Source: Urechis unicinctus (lineage: Eukaryota; Annelida; Polychaeta; Xenopneusta; Urechidae). Taken from it: a stretch of DNA of 64,000 nucleotides. The stretch covers positions 6,000,871-6,064,870 of the forward strand of contig CM067349.1 in NCBI GenBank assembly GCA_034190875.2. The letters run 5' to 3'. The position numbers and the translations under genes are program-made. Below are positions 37,361 through 48,762 of this stretch, piece by piece. Position 1 is the stretch's first letter, and every line of letters starts with the position of its first letter. The notes beneath the pieces are model-generated. The model was not told where the DNA came from, ran no database searches, and was given only the letters and a program-made list of their open reading frames with translations.

Positions 37361-38733
37361 GGGGGGGGGGGGGGGGGGGGGGGTTCTCCTTGAAAAAGGG
37401 TAGGGGTGTGCCGCCATGGGTAACAAAAACCGGACCATATCTATACCAAGCCAAAGTGAGAAAAGGGAACTATTTACATATCAAATCCACTGAAAAAAGA
37501 CCCATTCATATACAATTTTTTTTTAAAGGGGTCACCCATTCATATACCAAAATTTAATGATCCCAAATCATATCTAGACCACCTCGAGGAGCTTCAAGGG
37601 ACCCATCCATATACCGAACTAACGATTCAGAATGAAAAAGTACGTTTATTAAGGCTGCGAAGGCATATTTCATTCAAAGACAGTCGTTAGTTGAGACAAA
37701 TTGCTAGAAATGAGCCACTTCACAAAATGTTCATCCATAATCGATTCTTCCTGTTTCAGCAAGTTTAAAATAGTTATTTTAGTGACGCAACGGCAAAAAA
37801 CAAAACTTCTCTTATTCCGTGGTCAGTCCCAACGATGCTCTGGCTTATAACGGAAAGGCAGTTGATTAAATAGCAGCCAATAAATAAAAAGTATGTGACT
37901 CTGGCCCACAGGCTATCAAGCGCCCCAGGACGTCGGTCCCATGAGGTAGACAATATATGGTATTTCATTATAATGAAATTGGATTAAATGGGAAGATAAC
38001 ATGCCTCCCCTCTGCACCTGCATGAAATTGGATTAAATGGGAAAATAACATGCCTCACCTCTGCACCCCACATGAGGTTCCTCGTTCAGGGTCCGGCAAA
38101 CCGTACCTCTGTCAATTGTGCATACACGATCGCAGTGGGATTCTCACGCCGTTCCCACGCTCGACAACGTTATCAACTGGGCAACTTTGATTATGTCAAG
38201 GTGCTGACAGCAATTAGGCAATTATCTTCGGGGTGGATGGTTACCGGCTTGAGCTAGAGGGGTAGGCAAACTGAAATCCCTCCTTGTCGCATCTGGGGGG
38301 AATCGCTGGTCCCGGAAAGGGAAGGAGAATGTACGGACCTGACCTTTATGTTTGCTTATCATGCCATAAAACTTGTCTCTGAAAAAACACGACCCCGATG
38401 TCAGCTGGGGTTTGCCACCATTGACCCAGGGGACCCGAGCAAACACGCAATATTGAGGCTCATACGTTAATTAAAGACATCTTGCTATCCCTGTCTGTCA
38501 TAATACTGATCCATTTGTATACCCATTGCAAAACAATGACCCATTGCTATACCTCGCTGTAAAAAATACGGACCCATTGGTATACAAGGTCATTGCAAAA
38601 AACCGACCCATTGCTAGCCCTGGCTTTTAGAAATAACAACCCATTTGTATACCAAAATGGCAGAAAACCGACCCAAATTGGTGGCACATCCCTAGTAACC
38701 TTCACATAGTGAGAACCACCCCCCCCCCCCGGG
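37321..38733 (-). mobile_element. Long GC-tipped transposon, copy D (1.41 kb, inverted)
   Basis: This is the reverse complement of the element at 26933-28303, with few differences. It starts CCC and a G-rich run of about 60 bases broken by one TT, and ends with a C-run and GGG. Perfect 8-bp direct repeats gtttcgcg flank it (37313-37320 and 38734-38741). It shows the same subterminal gtgtgccgcc motif, the same T-rich degenerate units and the same 42-bp internal duplication as copy C. No coding frame of note. Confidence 0.9.
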
Positions 38734-38741
38734 GTTTCGCG

Positions 38742-39045
38742 CCTCGACGCTGGTGGTGCTGTGTCAGTAGTGTTAATTATCAGTTTATCTTTAAAACCAC
38801 GCTCCGAGCGACGAGGCGTGTGGTATGTTAGAGACGCCCTTGGTTGTTGTAACACTAAACAGAGAATGAACTGGACACCGTGGGAATATTATCATATCAC
38901 CGACGTTTGTAAGCCGGACATTTGGCAATACCACATCTCTTTAAAAACTCGCGGAAATAGAATCAAGATTTCAAAACGAGAGAGAAATATTCTGAGCATA
39001 GCTAAGTATCCATATTTTGTAATAGTCGCGATTTCTATATGATTC
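38742..39045. other. Short spacer before tRNA
   Basis: No gene or repeat recognised between the transposon and the tRNA gene. Confidence 0.4.
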
Positions 39046-39117
39046 GGGGATGTAGCTCAGTGGTAGAGCGCTTGCTTCGCATGTAAGAGGCCCCGGGTTC
39101 AAATCCCGGCATCTCCA
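39046..39117 (+). tRNA. tRNA-Ala (anticodon CGC)
   Basis: A 72-base cloverleaf. The acceptor stem GGGGATG pairs with CATCTCC (one G-T). The D arm is GCTC/GAGC, the anticodon stem CTTGC/GTAAG has loop TTCGCAT and anticodon CGC at 39078-39080, and the T arm is CCGGG-TTCAAAT-CCCGG. The discriminator base is A, and no CCA is encoded, as expected for a nuclear gene. Internal A and B boxes (tagctcagtggta, ggttcaaatcc) match RNA polymerase III promoters. A T-run follows at once. Confidence 0.96.
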
Positions 39118-39120
39118 AAA

Positions 39121-39127
39121 GTTTTTT
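39121..39127 (+). terminator. RNA polymerase III T-run terminator
   Basis: Six consecutive T within gttttttc, four bases after the end of tRNA-Ala. Confidence 0.85.
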
Positions 39128-39298
39128 CATCAAAATAATGAAACTAAGTTGATATCATAAACAGCGAAGTTGGATTAAAATAATTACCAACGAACACAAA
39201 CTTTGAATCATCGTCACGGCCAGGTACACTGGCACCATAACCTCGTACCAAGACTTGAGTCAAGCGATTAAGCGGAATATGTAATTGTCGCCGATGAA

Positions 39299-39580
39299 CC
39301 CGGGGGGGGGGGCACTTAATAGTATAGAGGTAGTACATATGTGCCGCGCGACGGGGTATGTTTTTTCGGCCTCATGACTTGTACGACGGGTTTTTTTGGC
39401 CTCATACTTGTACGACGGGGTATGTTTTTGAGCTTTAATCTGTACGAGGGGTTATACATTCGCACAATACCTTGTACGACGGGGTATGCTTTTGGCCATT
39501 TTGACCTTGTACGACGGGTGCGGGTTTTCGAGGTCCCGCGGCACACCCCTATCCAGAATAAGGCCAAGTGCCCCCCCGGG
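39299..39580 (+). mobile_element. Short GC-tipped transposon, copy B (282 bp)
   Basis: Begins CCC and ten G, ends seven C and GGG, with the perfect 8-bp target repeat ccgatgaa on both sides (39291-39298 and 39581-39588). The interior aligns end to end with copy A at 13679-13991, including the gtacgacggg units and the subterminal gcggcacacccctatcc, but its terminal C-run is much shorter. No coding capacity. Confidence 0.9.
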
Positions 39581-39964
39581 CCGATGAAGCAGACTGGCAT
39601 GTAAAATCTTTGCTCGAGAGCGCGTTGCCATGCAAATCTATTAACACATTCATTTTGTCATAACCGTTTCCACGAACTCGTGCTCATAAGTTTGTTTATC
39701 AACCCGCCATGAAAAAAAAGAGTCTAACTTCTGCGAGTAGTCTACGTTGAGCGAGTACGTTGACCGGATATCGAAACAAAGAATGAATGCGGCGGTTCAC
39801 ACGAAATCTTATTCATCAGGTCACCGACGAGCAAGGTGGTATGTAGCCGTGCACGACGGTAATATAAAGACGTCGTGCGCGGCTAGGTGATATGTTGATT
39901 ATAAAGCATATTCTGGAAATGTCGACCAAGCCGAGTAATTGGTCGGGATGCCCGTCCAATGTAA
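39581..39964. other. Spacer, no gene recognised
   Basis: A short hairpin-like pair around 39845-39890 (gccgtgcacgacg / cgtcgtgcgcggc) is the only structure seen. Confidence 0.35.
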
Positions 39965-39979
39965 AGATATATTTACAAA

Positions 39980-40019
<40 letters not shown>

Positions 40020-40237
40020 TAGATAGAGATATATAGAGAGAGAGATATTCTCTCTAGAGAGAGATATATATATATATAGAGAGAGATATAGAGATATATA
40101 GAGAGAGAGATATCTCTATATATAGAGAGAGAGATCTAGATAGAGAGAGATATCTATATCTCTATCTCTATATATAGATCTATCTTATCTATATATATCT
40201 CTATATATATCTAGTCTATCTGTCTCTCTATATAGAT

Positions 40238-40294
<57 letters not shown>

Positions 40295-40295
40295 T
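39965..40295. repeat. TA/GA microsatellite
   Basis: Interleaved TA and GA/TC blocks with a TA run near 40240-40290. Several GA and TC blocks face each other and could fold. Confidence 0.95.
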
Positions 40296-43067
40296 TATGT
40301 ATATATAATCACATATTTGGCAAGTTATTTTCTCGGGTCTTGCTCACCACATGTTAGCATATAGGTGATGTTTGTTGCCTTCAGCAGTGAGTTAGTATAG
40401 CTTGTCTCTGCTTCTGCCAAGTCAATAATACCATGGACGATTAATGTGTAGGCGTCATTTAAACCAACAAAAGTCTGGGTTGTTACACCCTTGAGACCGA
40501 TGAGTGGCACCCGTAGACACAAAAAGGTGTATTTCCAGATTTGAAATTGGCCTCTAAAGGTGAGACATCTTGAGGTGCGATAGGCTCCAGGCCTTATTTC
40601 GGATATTTATGCTGAGGATGGGCATACCTTCTGTCACTGACAGCATAAATGTATGTTTCACCTATAGAACGATGAATATGTTGAGGTGTTGATGAAGGTA
40701 TTGGTGATCGGTGAATGATGTTGAGAATTCTGCATGAACTTTCATTTTTTCAGCACTTTTTATGTTCACCTATTTATTATCCGGAATACACCGAACTATT
40801 CAGATATATTCACTTTGTTTCCTAAATTGGTGGGTTTGGTCGCTGCTCTTTGTGTGGTGCAATCGCTTCAACGTCCCAAATCCCGTCGGGAAGAATAAAG
40901 CAACTAGAACGGTGCACAAATCAAAGATTGAACCCATTGCTGAGCAATGCTGTTTCCTGGTTTGTCATTCAAGCAACTTTTTTTAGTTGTCAACTGGTTG
41001 GCGGAAAACTAGTAAGCATTCAGTCAGAACTAACCACAAAATGCATAAGACTTATTTAAGTCTTGTTCAAAACAAGTACTAAGCATGTAATAATTAGCTT
41101 AACATTCTATTTTTTCATTACTAAATCATCAGCTTTTTTTACCTCAGAGCACGTCAGCAGCACGGACATGTGGGCATTTTGTCTCCTGGAGATCTAGGGC
41201 TTTCCAAGAAGTGATATAAGATAGATATCAGTTGTATACACCACCGTTGAGTTTGATCAAAGACTTGACTGGCGATCAGCTGATGCAGATTGCCTTCTCC
41301 GTTCAGACAGACCAGCTTAACGTTGACTAGTTTGCTTAGTTTCTCCATGGTTTTGCCCACAGGCGCTCGGTCTCTGCGACTTGTTATGTCTTCCAACGAT
41401 ATTATTTTTTATTTTATTTTCTTCTCCAGTCAAGGTTTTTCGGACTTTTCTCCGGAACGGTTAAACATATCAACATGAAATTTTGACGCGCATGCGCAGT
41501 GTTGGAGGCTTAAGGGATCCATTTTTCGTCGATTTTTTCCCTCATTTTCTACGACTATCTCCTCCATAACTACTGCAGTTACGAACATATGAATTATATG
41601 GTTGTAACAAGCAATTATCGTAGCATGGAATAGGCGAAAAAAATACTTGTTTTTACCTTTTGTACTATGTATAATGGCATGTATTTTAGAGTACCTATCG
41701 CGATTTTTGCTACGAGTTCTCTCCTCGCTGATATCTCTGAAACGGCTGTATTTACGCATATGAAATTTTGTCAGTATTTAGAACTTGGCCTCGTGATAAT
41801 GATTGTAACAGTATTTTTAGCGTTCATAGTAACAAAAAACAGTAAAAAGAACGTTAGTTTCAAGGTTTTCTACTACAGCAGCTTAGCTTCATTTAGGTTA
41901 GATGTGGCTGTTTTAGGAATCAATCCTCTCCGAGTCAGTATTTTCTTATTTGCCAAACATGACCTTGTAGAGAAGTGTTTGACAGACGTTGCCATTGTCG
42001 TTCGTCCATAAAGTGTTGTGTCACAATTCACCTGCATTCAATAACGATAGATTTAACAGTTATATTATTTATAGTTGGTCAAGTCAAGTCATCAGTCAAA
42101 CGAATATGCTTGGCAAGCCAATAACCTCCTTCAAACGAGCTGCATGTTGCCTCACATTGTGGCTACCAGAACATTGTTGGGCTGGTGGCTGGTTAATTTG
42201 TGTTATCAGCGATTTGAAGGTGGAATTCCATAAGCACCATTCACACGACATACAGCCACACATCTCAAATGGATACATTAATTTGTGTAATCTTAGCTCC
42301 ATTTGCAACCAATTCATTGCAACTAGACATTATATGATGAAACTGTCTTTGTTGGCAAATTGCCAGCTTAACTGAAACCATTTTTTCTTCGGTATGTATC
42401 ATGATCTGATTCGCCGACACACGAGCTATGCTAGACTGAACGGATATGACAGCGTACACAATCTTTTGTAATGAATCTGGTTTAATCATTTTGGTAAAAA
42501 TAATTCCTTGAATAAAACTTTTGCGCGGTATTTTACAAATGTCTAGTTTCAGTTCCATAATAAAGCTATATCAGATAAGCGATGATTACCCCAGATAGTG
42601 CGGTCAGATGAGCGATGATTGCCCTGGACAGTGCGGTCAGATGAGCGATGATTGCCCTGGACAGTGCGGTCAGATGAGCGATGATTGCCCTGGACAGTGC
42701 GGTCAGATGAGCGATGATTGCCCTGGACAGTGCGGTCAGATGAGCGATGATTGCCCTGGACAGTGCGGTCAAATGAGCGATGATTGCCCTGGACAGTGCG
42801 GTCAAATGAGCGATGATTGCTCCAGATAGTGCCAGATTAGCCAGAATTTTGGGTATGCAATTTACAGTGTTCACATTGAATAGCTTGCACGGCATAAGGA
42901 ATAAATACCCCTAAATAAGCTCAACTTATTTTGAAGGAGCCTCTATATAGATTGCAAATCACTACGACGTCAAAGTTCGCCCGAAAAACTGTGGGCGACA
43001 TATGCATAAATATTGTTTCACTCACGTACCGTTCTCTGACAAATCAGGAAGTTTCAGACTATTAAAC
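40296..43067. other. Downstream of the channel gene; two unexplained minus-strand frames
   Basis: Two minus-strand frames read like protein but match nothing I know: 40325-40522 (around GLNDAYTLIVHGIIDLAEAE) and 41154-41396 (around VNVKLVCLNGEGNLHQLI). They could be exons or remnants of an unknown gene; no splice set links them. The rest looks non-coding apart from the 33-bp array. Confidence 0.35.
42590..42835. repeat. 33-bp minisatellite, about 7 units
   Basis: Near-perfect 33-bp units (agatgagcgatgattgccct plus ggacagtgcggtc). The period is a multiple of three, so both strands have open 11-residue repeats (MSDDCPGQCGQ on plus, ALSRAIIAHLT on minus). No start context, domain or neighbouring exon supports translation. 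Confidence 0.95.
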
Positions 43068-43073
43068 TTTATT
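43068..43073 (-). terminator. Candidate polyadenylation signal of the DEG/ENaC gene
   Basis: AATAAA on the minus strand, about 490 bp after the stop codon at 43563. A GT-rich stretch (43340-43460) would lie in the 3' UTR. Confidence 0.45.
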
Positions 43074-43562
43074 TAACAACAAGAATGAGGCGAGTCATAA
43101 TAGATGATAGAACAACAAAAAGATAAGCAAAGATATATTTTATGTGGTGTGGTCCGCCATTCATGACTTACAGTTCACCATTTTAGACACTCAAATTGAA
43201 AGCAATTAATGCATTTAATGGCTCGTACAAATTAGACATAGTTAGGTTTGTCATTCAACAGTGACATCAAGACAAGATTGTGTGATTTATATTGATCAGC
43301 AAAATCAGTTAGCAAAGAGGAAATGTCACAATTACTAATCATAAGTGTGTGTATCAACGTGCGTGTGTGTGCTTGTGCGTATATATGTATGATTGCGTGT
43401 GGGATTGTGTCTATGTGCGCGTGTGAATGGGTATAAGTGTGTACGTGTGTGTGTACAATTCAGAGTAGTTGAGACCTAATCAGGGAAGATTATCTGGTAT
43501 ATACACGAGAAATAGAGTTGCGCTGTGTTAGTGTCCAGGATGCAGTTACCGCCAGAAGTTCC

Positions 43563-44693
43563 CTACTTCTCCACTCGAACTTGCCGAGCGCATCGACCTT
43601 GCCGCAATGACACTACGGTAAGACGAGCCAGGAACTCGACCCATTCACAGATAGACAGCACGGACATACCGACCCACAATCCGAACAGACCGCCCAGATT
43701 ACTGATGAAGCTGATCCACTGCAGCACAGAGAGAACCAACTTACTGACGATAGGTGGCGTTTATGGCAATATTGTACTGCTTTAACACCTGGTTGCTGAG
43801 TATATGAGCCATCAACCAGCTAAAGATATAAGCAGCTGGATCTGTAAGTGATTGGTAATGACTTACTGTGTACGCAGGCGTCTGGTAAACTCGTTCGTAA
43901 TTAAGATCCTCATAAAATACAGTGATTTTGGCAACGTTATTTCTGTTGCAGAAACAAACGTCCATGAGACTTTTCTGGGTCGTGAATTAATGACATATAA
44001 CGACTCATTCACTGGTGACAGCACGAGATACAAACACAAGAAACGGGGGAAAACGGATATGTTTAATACCGCATGTCTGTGGCAAGTTCAAGTCCTGTGA
44101 GATTACTTGCGCTCGAGAGCCATTTGTCGATAGATGGCTGTTGCCGGGAAGCCAAATCCTCGCGAAATTGATTCTATGCATGAGGTTGTGTATGACAGTA
44201 TGAGTGGTTGAGGTAAGCACGAACAAACAGTACTTAAATTATGGAACTGTAAGTATTACAAAGAAAATTGGGTTGGGGTACTTTAGTTTTTTAATTGTTA
44301 GCCATACACTTACAATCATATCTTCGTTGGGCGTAGGCCACACGGCGCTCGACAAGGTAGTGTAAAACTTCGCCTCGCTGAAACCATATTAAGCTACACA
44401 TTGGATGGATGGATGGATGGATGGATGGATGGATGGATGGATGGATGGATGGATGGATGGATGGATGGATGGATGGATGTATGTATGTATGTATGTATGT
44501 ATGTATGTATGTATGTATGTATGTATGTATGTATGTATGTATGTATGTATGTATGTATGTATGTATGTATGTATGTATGTATGTATGTATGTATGTATGT
44601 ATGTATGTATGTATGTATGTATGTATGTATGTATGTATGTATGTATGTATGTATGTATGTATGTATGTATGTATATGTATGTATGTATGTATG

Positions 44694-44725
<32 letters not shown>

Positions 44726-47700
44726 TGTATGTATGTATGTATGTATGTATGTATGTATGTATGTATGTGTATGTATGTATGTATGTATGTATGTATGTAT
44801 GTATGTATGTATGTATGTATGTATGTATGTATGTATGTATGTATGTATGTATGTATGTATGTATGTATGTATGTATGTATGTATGTACGTATGTATGTAT
44901 GTATGTGTATGTACTGTATGTATGTATGTATGTATGTATGTATGTATGTATGTATGTATGTATGTATGTATGTATGTATGTATGTATGTATGTATGTATG
45001 TATGTATGTATGTATGTATGTATGTATGTATGTATGTATGTATGTATGTATGTATGTATGTATGTATGTATGTATGTATGTATGTATGTATGTATGCATG
45101 TATGCATGTATATTTGCATGTGTTTTTACTTACTGGCAGGATTGCTCACATATGGAGCACTGTAATTTTCCACTGACGTATGCATCCCATGTTGCAAGAG
45201 CGCAATCACCTGTAATCAACATCTAACCTGGTGGTCACGTATTTAAGCTTACACAATATCATATTTGACAATCCCTCGACCACTCCATACCACTTTCCTG
45301 TCATGGTTAACTACAATGTTGCAACAAGAGCTTGAAATCCATTGTTGATCGTACTCACTTGAGTTGGTTTCGAAGCAGCTCGATAGATTAGCGGGCATGC
45401 TCGGGTGGTCCGTGGGGAACCGCGTGTCAGCGCAGCTACACATCGAGATCAAGTTGCTTTGATAGCACGAGATCTCACACACCTGATCAGACACATATGA
45501 ACGTTGCAATCGTTTTGCAGCTGAATTCGTGAATGTACTTTGAGCAATGAAAAAACAGTGGTTAACCACTTTTACCATGCTATTGAATGCAACGACAATC
45601 TAACGTTGACAATTAATGCGTAGAACGAAACGTACGTCCAGGTTGTAGCTGTTGGGATATTGATGTGAGTATATGTTTTGGCTGGTGCTTAGTGTGATGG
45701 GCGAACAGCCGTAGTAGGGTGTAGTGAGACGCTCAACCTCCAGCTGAAATACAACCATAACCTCAACGAGAACACGCGAGAGAAGGTCACATTCACAGTG
45801 TATGTACTCAACAACCATGTGTGAATATTAAACCGCAAATGCACCAACATAATATGTAAAAAATATTTTCTTATAAGAAATAACATATCCTAGTATGTAT
45901 TTAAATATATAGTTGACAATACCGACCTTTCTGATACCAACGCTGGTGCTGAACCCTGCTGACACAGTGAAACCATCTTTGTCCGGGAATGGCACGCGAT
46001 TTCTATCATGGACCAGCACCTTAAAGCCTGCCTCGGGACTCACATCGGCAATGTATTCGTTGAGTTCCAAATAAAGCTCCAGCGACAGTCCTTAAGAAAG
46101 AGATACACCAAATACACCAAACATAAAATCAGCTCTCTTCTGTCGGTCTCTGTCACCATGCTTGTTTTGTTATAAATCATTCTTGGCAGGGTTCAAAGAT
46201 GAATACAATCAGAGTAAGATTGAACTGAACGTGTGGAGACGAGGCCAGAACAGCATATGCATGCATAACTGGCAACCATGGCATTATCTTCACTAAAGTG
46301 TGGCACCTTTGTCTGGCCCCGTTGTTCCATGGGTAACAGTGTCTCCTGTATATGTGTAGCATGTCCCGTAGCGGTAATTCCAGCTGGATGTGAAATTCCT
46401 GGAATTCATTTCAAACTGGCTAAGAACAAGGACAATTGTGAGTTCCATTGAATATTTTGCTACTAACATGAACAAGAATGTGCACGACTGATCAATGGTT
46501 GCTCACCTAACAGTGCACGGTCGGCCAGCGTATGTACAACCAAGTAGCATGCTGCTAAGCTTATGGCCAAGCTTGCTTTGATCTGTATTAGGCAGAGCGT
46601 TAATACTTTCTCTGAGACCAACCTCGTATTTGTAATCTGGGAGGTAATCATCGTAGTCAGTGTCGTAATCATCCCAGAAATCATAGTAATCATATTCATC
46701 TTCAGATCCCTCTTTTCCGGATCCCTCTGTGATAGGATTCTCTGTGCCAGGACCCTCTGTGCCAGATCCCTCTGTGCCAGATCCCTCTGTGACAGAACCT
46801 TCTGTGCCAGGGCCCTCCGTTCCAAGACCCTCCGTGCCAGGACCTTCTGTTCCAGGACTATCTGTCCCAAGGCCCTCTGTGCCTGAGCCTTCTGTGCCTG
46901 TACCCTCCGTTCCAGAGCCAGTGGGGACATCAGTGATGTTGTAAGCCTCGGTCACCTTCAAGCCATCATACACTACTTCATAACAAATCCAGTGGCAAAG
47001 AATGTGTACAATACTATGTGTTTCGTTACTGAGTTGCTAAATTATTCTTTGCAAATGGAATACTGGGGTAAGTTTGCATACTGCTTGTCGCCTGACACGC
47101 TGTTTACGGTGATCCATGTGATAAGCATCCCTTCGATTCATATCTGAGAATTGAGAGAGAAAGGCCGGGCTGCCAACTTGCGCTACTTTTGGGTCGATTG
47201 TTACAGAAGAACGGGCTGCAGTATCGCGCTTGCGTCGTCTAGAATTCCCCCCTGTCAGATGCCTGTAGTAAATAGCCATTGTCTCGTGAGTTTCTGTCAT
47301 TTCCAACACCTTGGATTTTCTGCAAGACAGCATACGACCAAGAGAGAGTTGTTGTACTAAATGTTGAGCTCGTTAGCTAGCGATATCCGTATGTCGACAA
47401 CCCTTCCCCTCCCAATATTTCCTACGGCTTTAGTCTCGTCCCCTTCTCGCACCTTCCGTCATCGTCTCCCCCGCTATCCTGCCCACACAGTCCTGGTCGC
47501 TTTTCTCGTCTTTCAACTGCTATTGTGTGTGGCATCAACAGCAAACGTTTACCAACAATGAATAGCAATATGTTGTTCCAGTCTGACTAGCATTACCGCC
47601 TTCCAGTCGGTGAGTGAGTGAGTGAGTGAGAATAGGGTTTAACGGCACACCAACACGTATGTGTTATATGGTGCCAAGAAAGGTTAATAGATAAGATTGA

Positions 47701-48762
47701 CCTGATTAAGCAGCCGCCTTCTAGGATAAATGAAAATGGAGATGGAACAGATGAAAATGGAAACGATTATCCTAGGGCCAGTCACCACAAGCCGATTGAC
47801 TGAACCAGGCCATTCCAGCCTCTCGTCTAGACGAAATCCGGGCCAGAGTGGTATGTTGCAGATATGGCCCTCAAAAGAACCACTCCACTCAACCACCTGG
47901 ATCCCATTGTCCACCGACACGAGTCGCAACCCACGGCCAACAGGTTGCCCCCTATTAGTCGCCTCTTACGACATGCAGAAGGATACAGTGCACCTATTCT
48001 ACCCCCGGACCCACAGGGGGAGCCTTCCAGTCGGACTAGCATTACCGCCTTCTAGTCTGACTAGCATTACCGCCTTCCAGTCTGACTAGCATTACCGCCT
48101 TCCAGCCTGACTAGCATGACGGCTGGCGTATATGTTCCAAACTTAGCATGTGTAATAGGATGCCGTCATTGAAGGAATTGTCTGAATGTCTCACTCACCA
48201 TGCAATAAGTTTTATTTTTCTGTAGACAAGAATTATCGCAAACATATACATTGAAATGAAAGATGTGCTCAATGAAATTTAAAATGCTTATGATATTTAT
48301 CAAAAAGCAATGCGCATGCGCATGTGTATCAATATAATAAGGTGCCGTTGTCGGTTCGAGCATTGAATGGTTAATGTGTATAGTTCTCAAGTATCAACGA
48401 AAAGTCATTTTCTTTGGATGAATAATTCAGCTACCGTACCTGTAAGGGTTCATATTGCAGTAGGTAACCGCAGGGAAAGCAAGTTGCTTGTCAAAGATTA
48501 CTTCTATCAAGACGTTGTAGTCGAAACGGACAAATTCTCGCAGCAGCGTTATCAATTGCCAAGCGAGCACACCTGAAAAGGTGAGAATAATCACCAACCA
48601 GAGCGCCTTGCCCAAGTGATTCTTGACTCTTTTCAGGTGCGCTGGCCCATGTGTGGAAGTGTAATCACAGAACTCAGACACTACTGTTCCTGTGGTCACA
48701 TGAGGAACTTTCTCCGTGTGTAACCTGGTTATTGTAGTTGTCCATGCTTTGAATGGCTTCAT
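43563..48762 (-). CDS. DEG/ENaC-family sodium channel subunit, about 11 coding exons
   Basis: Exons, 5' to 3': 48762-48440, 47319 to about 47082, about 46970-46507, 46419-46307, 46090-45927, 45743-45636, 45482-45359, 45209-45134, 44173-44107 (tentative), 43942-43867, 43718-43563; roughly 630 residues. The first exon has the N-terminal HG motif ([11 protein letters not shown]), helix 1 and [13 protein letters not shown]. Middle exons carry [45 protein letters not shown] and [16 protein letters not shown]. The end has [14 protein letters not shown] and helix 2 with [23 protein letters not shown], the pore signature. Family members are trimeric sodium channels; molluscan ones include FMRFamide-gated channels, but ligand gating cannot be read from sequence. 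Exon 3 encodes a long acidic repeat. The exon 2/3 junction and the exon 9/10 phase are unresolved, so a small exon may be missing. Confidence 0.92.
44401..45115. repeat. (TGGA)n(TGTA)n microsatellite, about 715 bp
   Basis: About 19 TGGA units pass into about 160 TGTA units with a few interruptions (tgtatatg, tgtacg, tgtactg). It lies in an intron of the channel gene and ends 18 bases from the donor of the exon at 45134-45209. Five long frames run through it on both strands; none is a gene. Confidence 0.98.
46696..46932 (-). repeat. Coding 15-bp repeat encoding acidic Gly-Thr-Glu pentads
   Basis: Inside exon 3 of the channel gene, about 15 units of five codons ([20 protein letters not shown] and variants) run in frame, followed by a stretch of Asp, Glu and Tyr ([19 protein letters not shown]). 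It sits just before the conserved [12 protein letters not shown] block, so it lies in the extracellular domain. Confidence 0.85.
47574..48122. repeat. 25-bp tandem repeat split by a SINE
   Basis: Units of gactagcattaccgccttcc agtct occur once on the left (47581-47610) and four times on the right (48023-48115) of the SINE-like element, showing that the element landed in this small array. Confidence 0.8.
47611..48022 (-). mobile_element. SINE-like element with ACTC tail and target duplication (412 bp)
   Basis: In reverse orientation the element starts ctccccctgtgggtccgggg, continues with tgtcgtaagaggcgactaat, and ends with (ACTC)n. The 12-bp direct repeat ccttccagtcgg flanks it (47599-47610 and 48023-48034), which supports target-primed insertion. 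It has a longer head than the copies in the 1.71-kb array. It lies in the first intron of the channel gene. No RNA polymerase III box is strong enough for me to name its tRNA ancestor. Confidence 0.85.

Noticed and set aside
44394..45226. Five overlapping frames of 236-273 codons on both strands
   Set aside because: They are pure translations of the TGGA/TGTA microsatellite (four-base period gives a repeating tetrapeptide in every frame).
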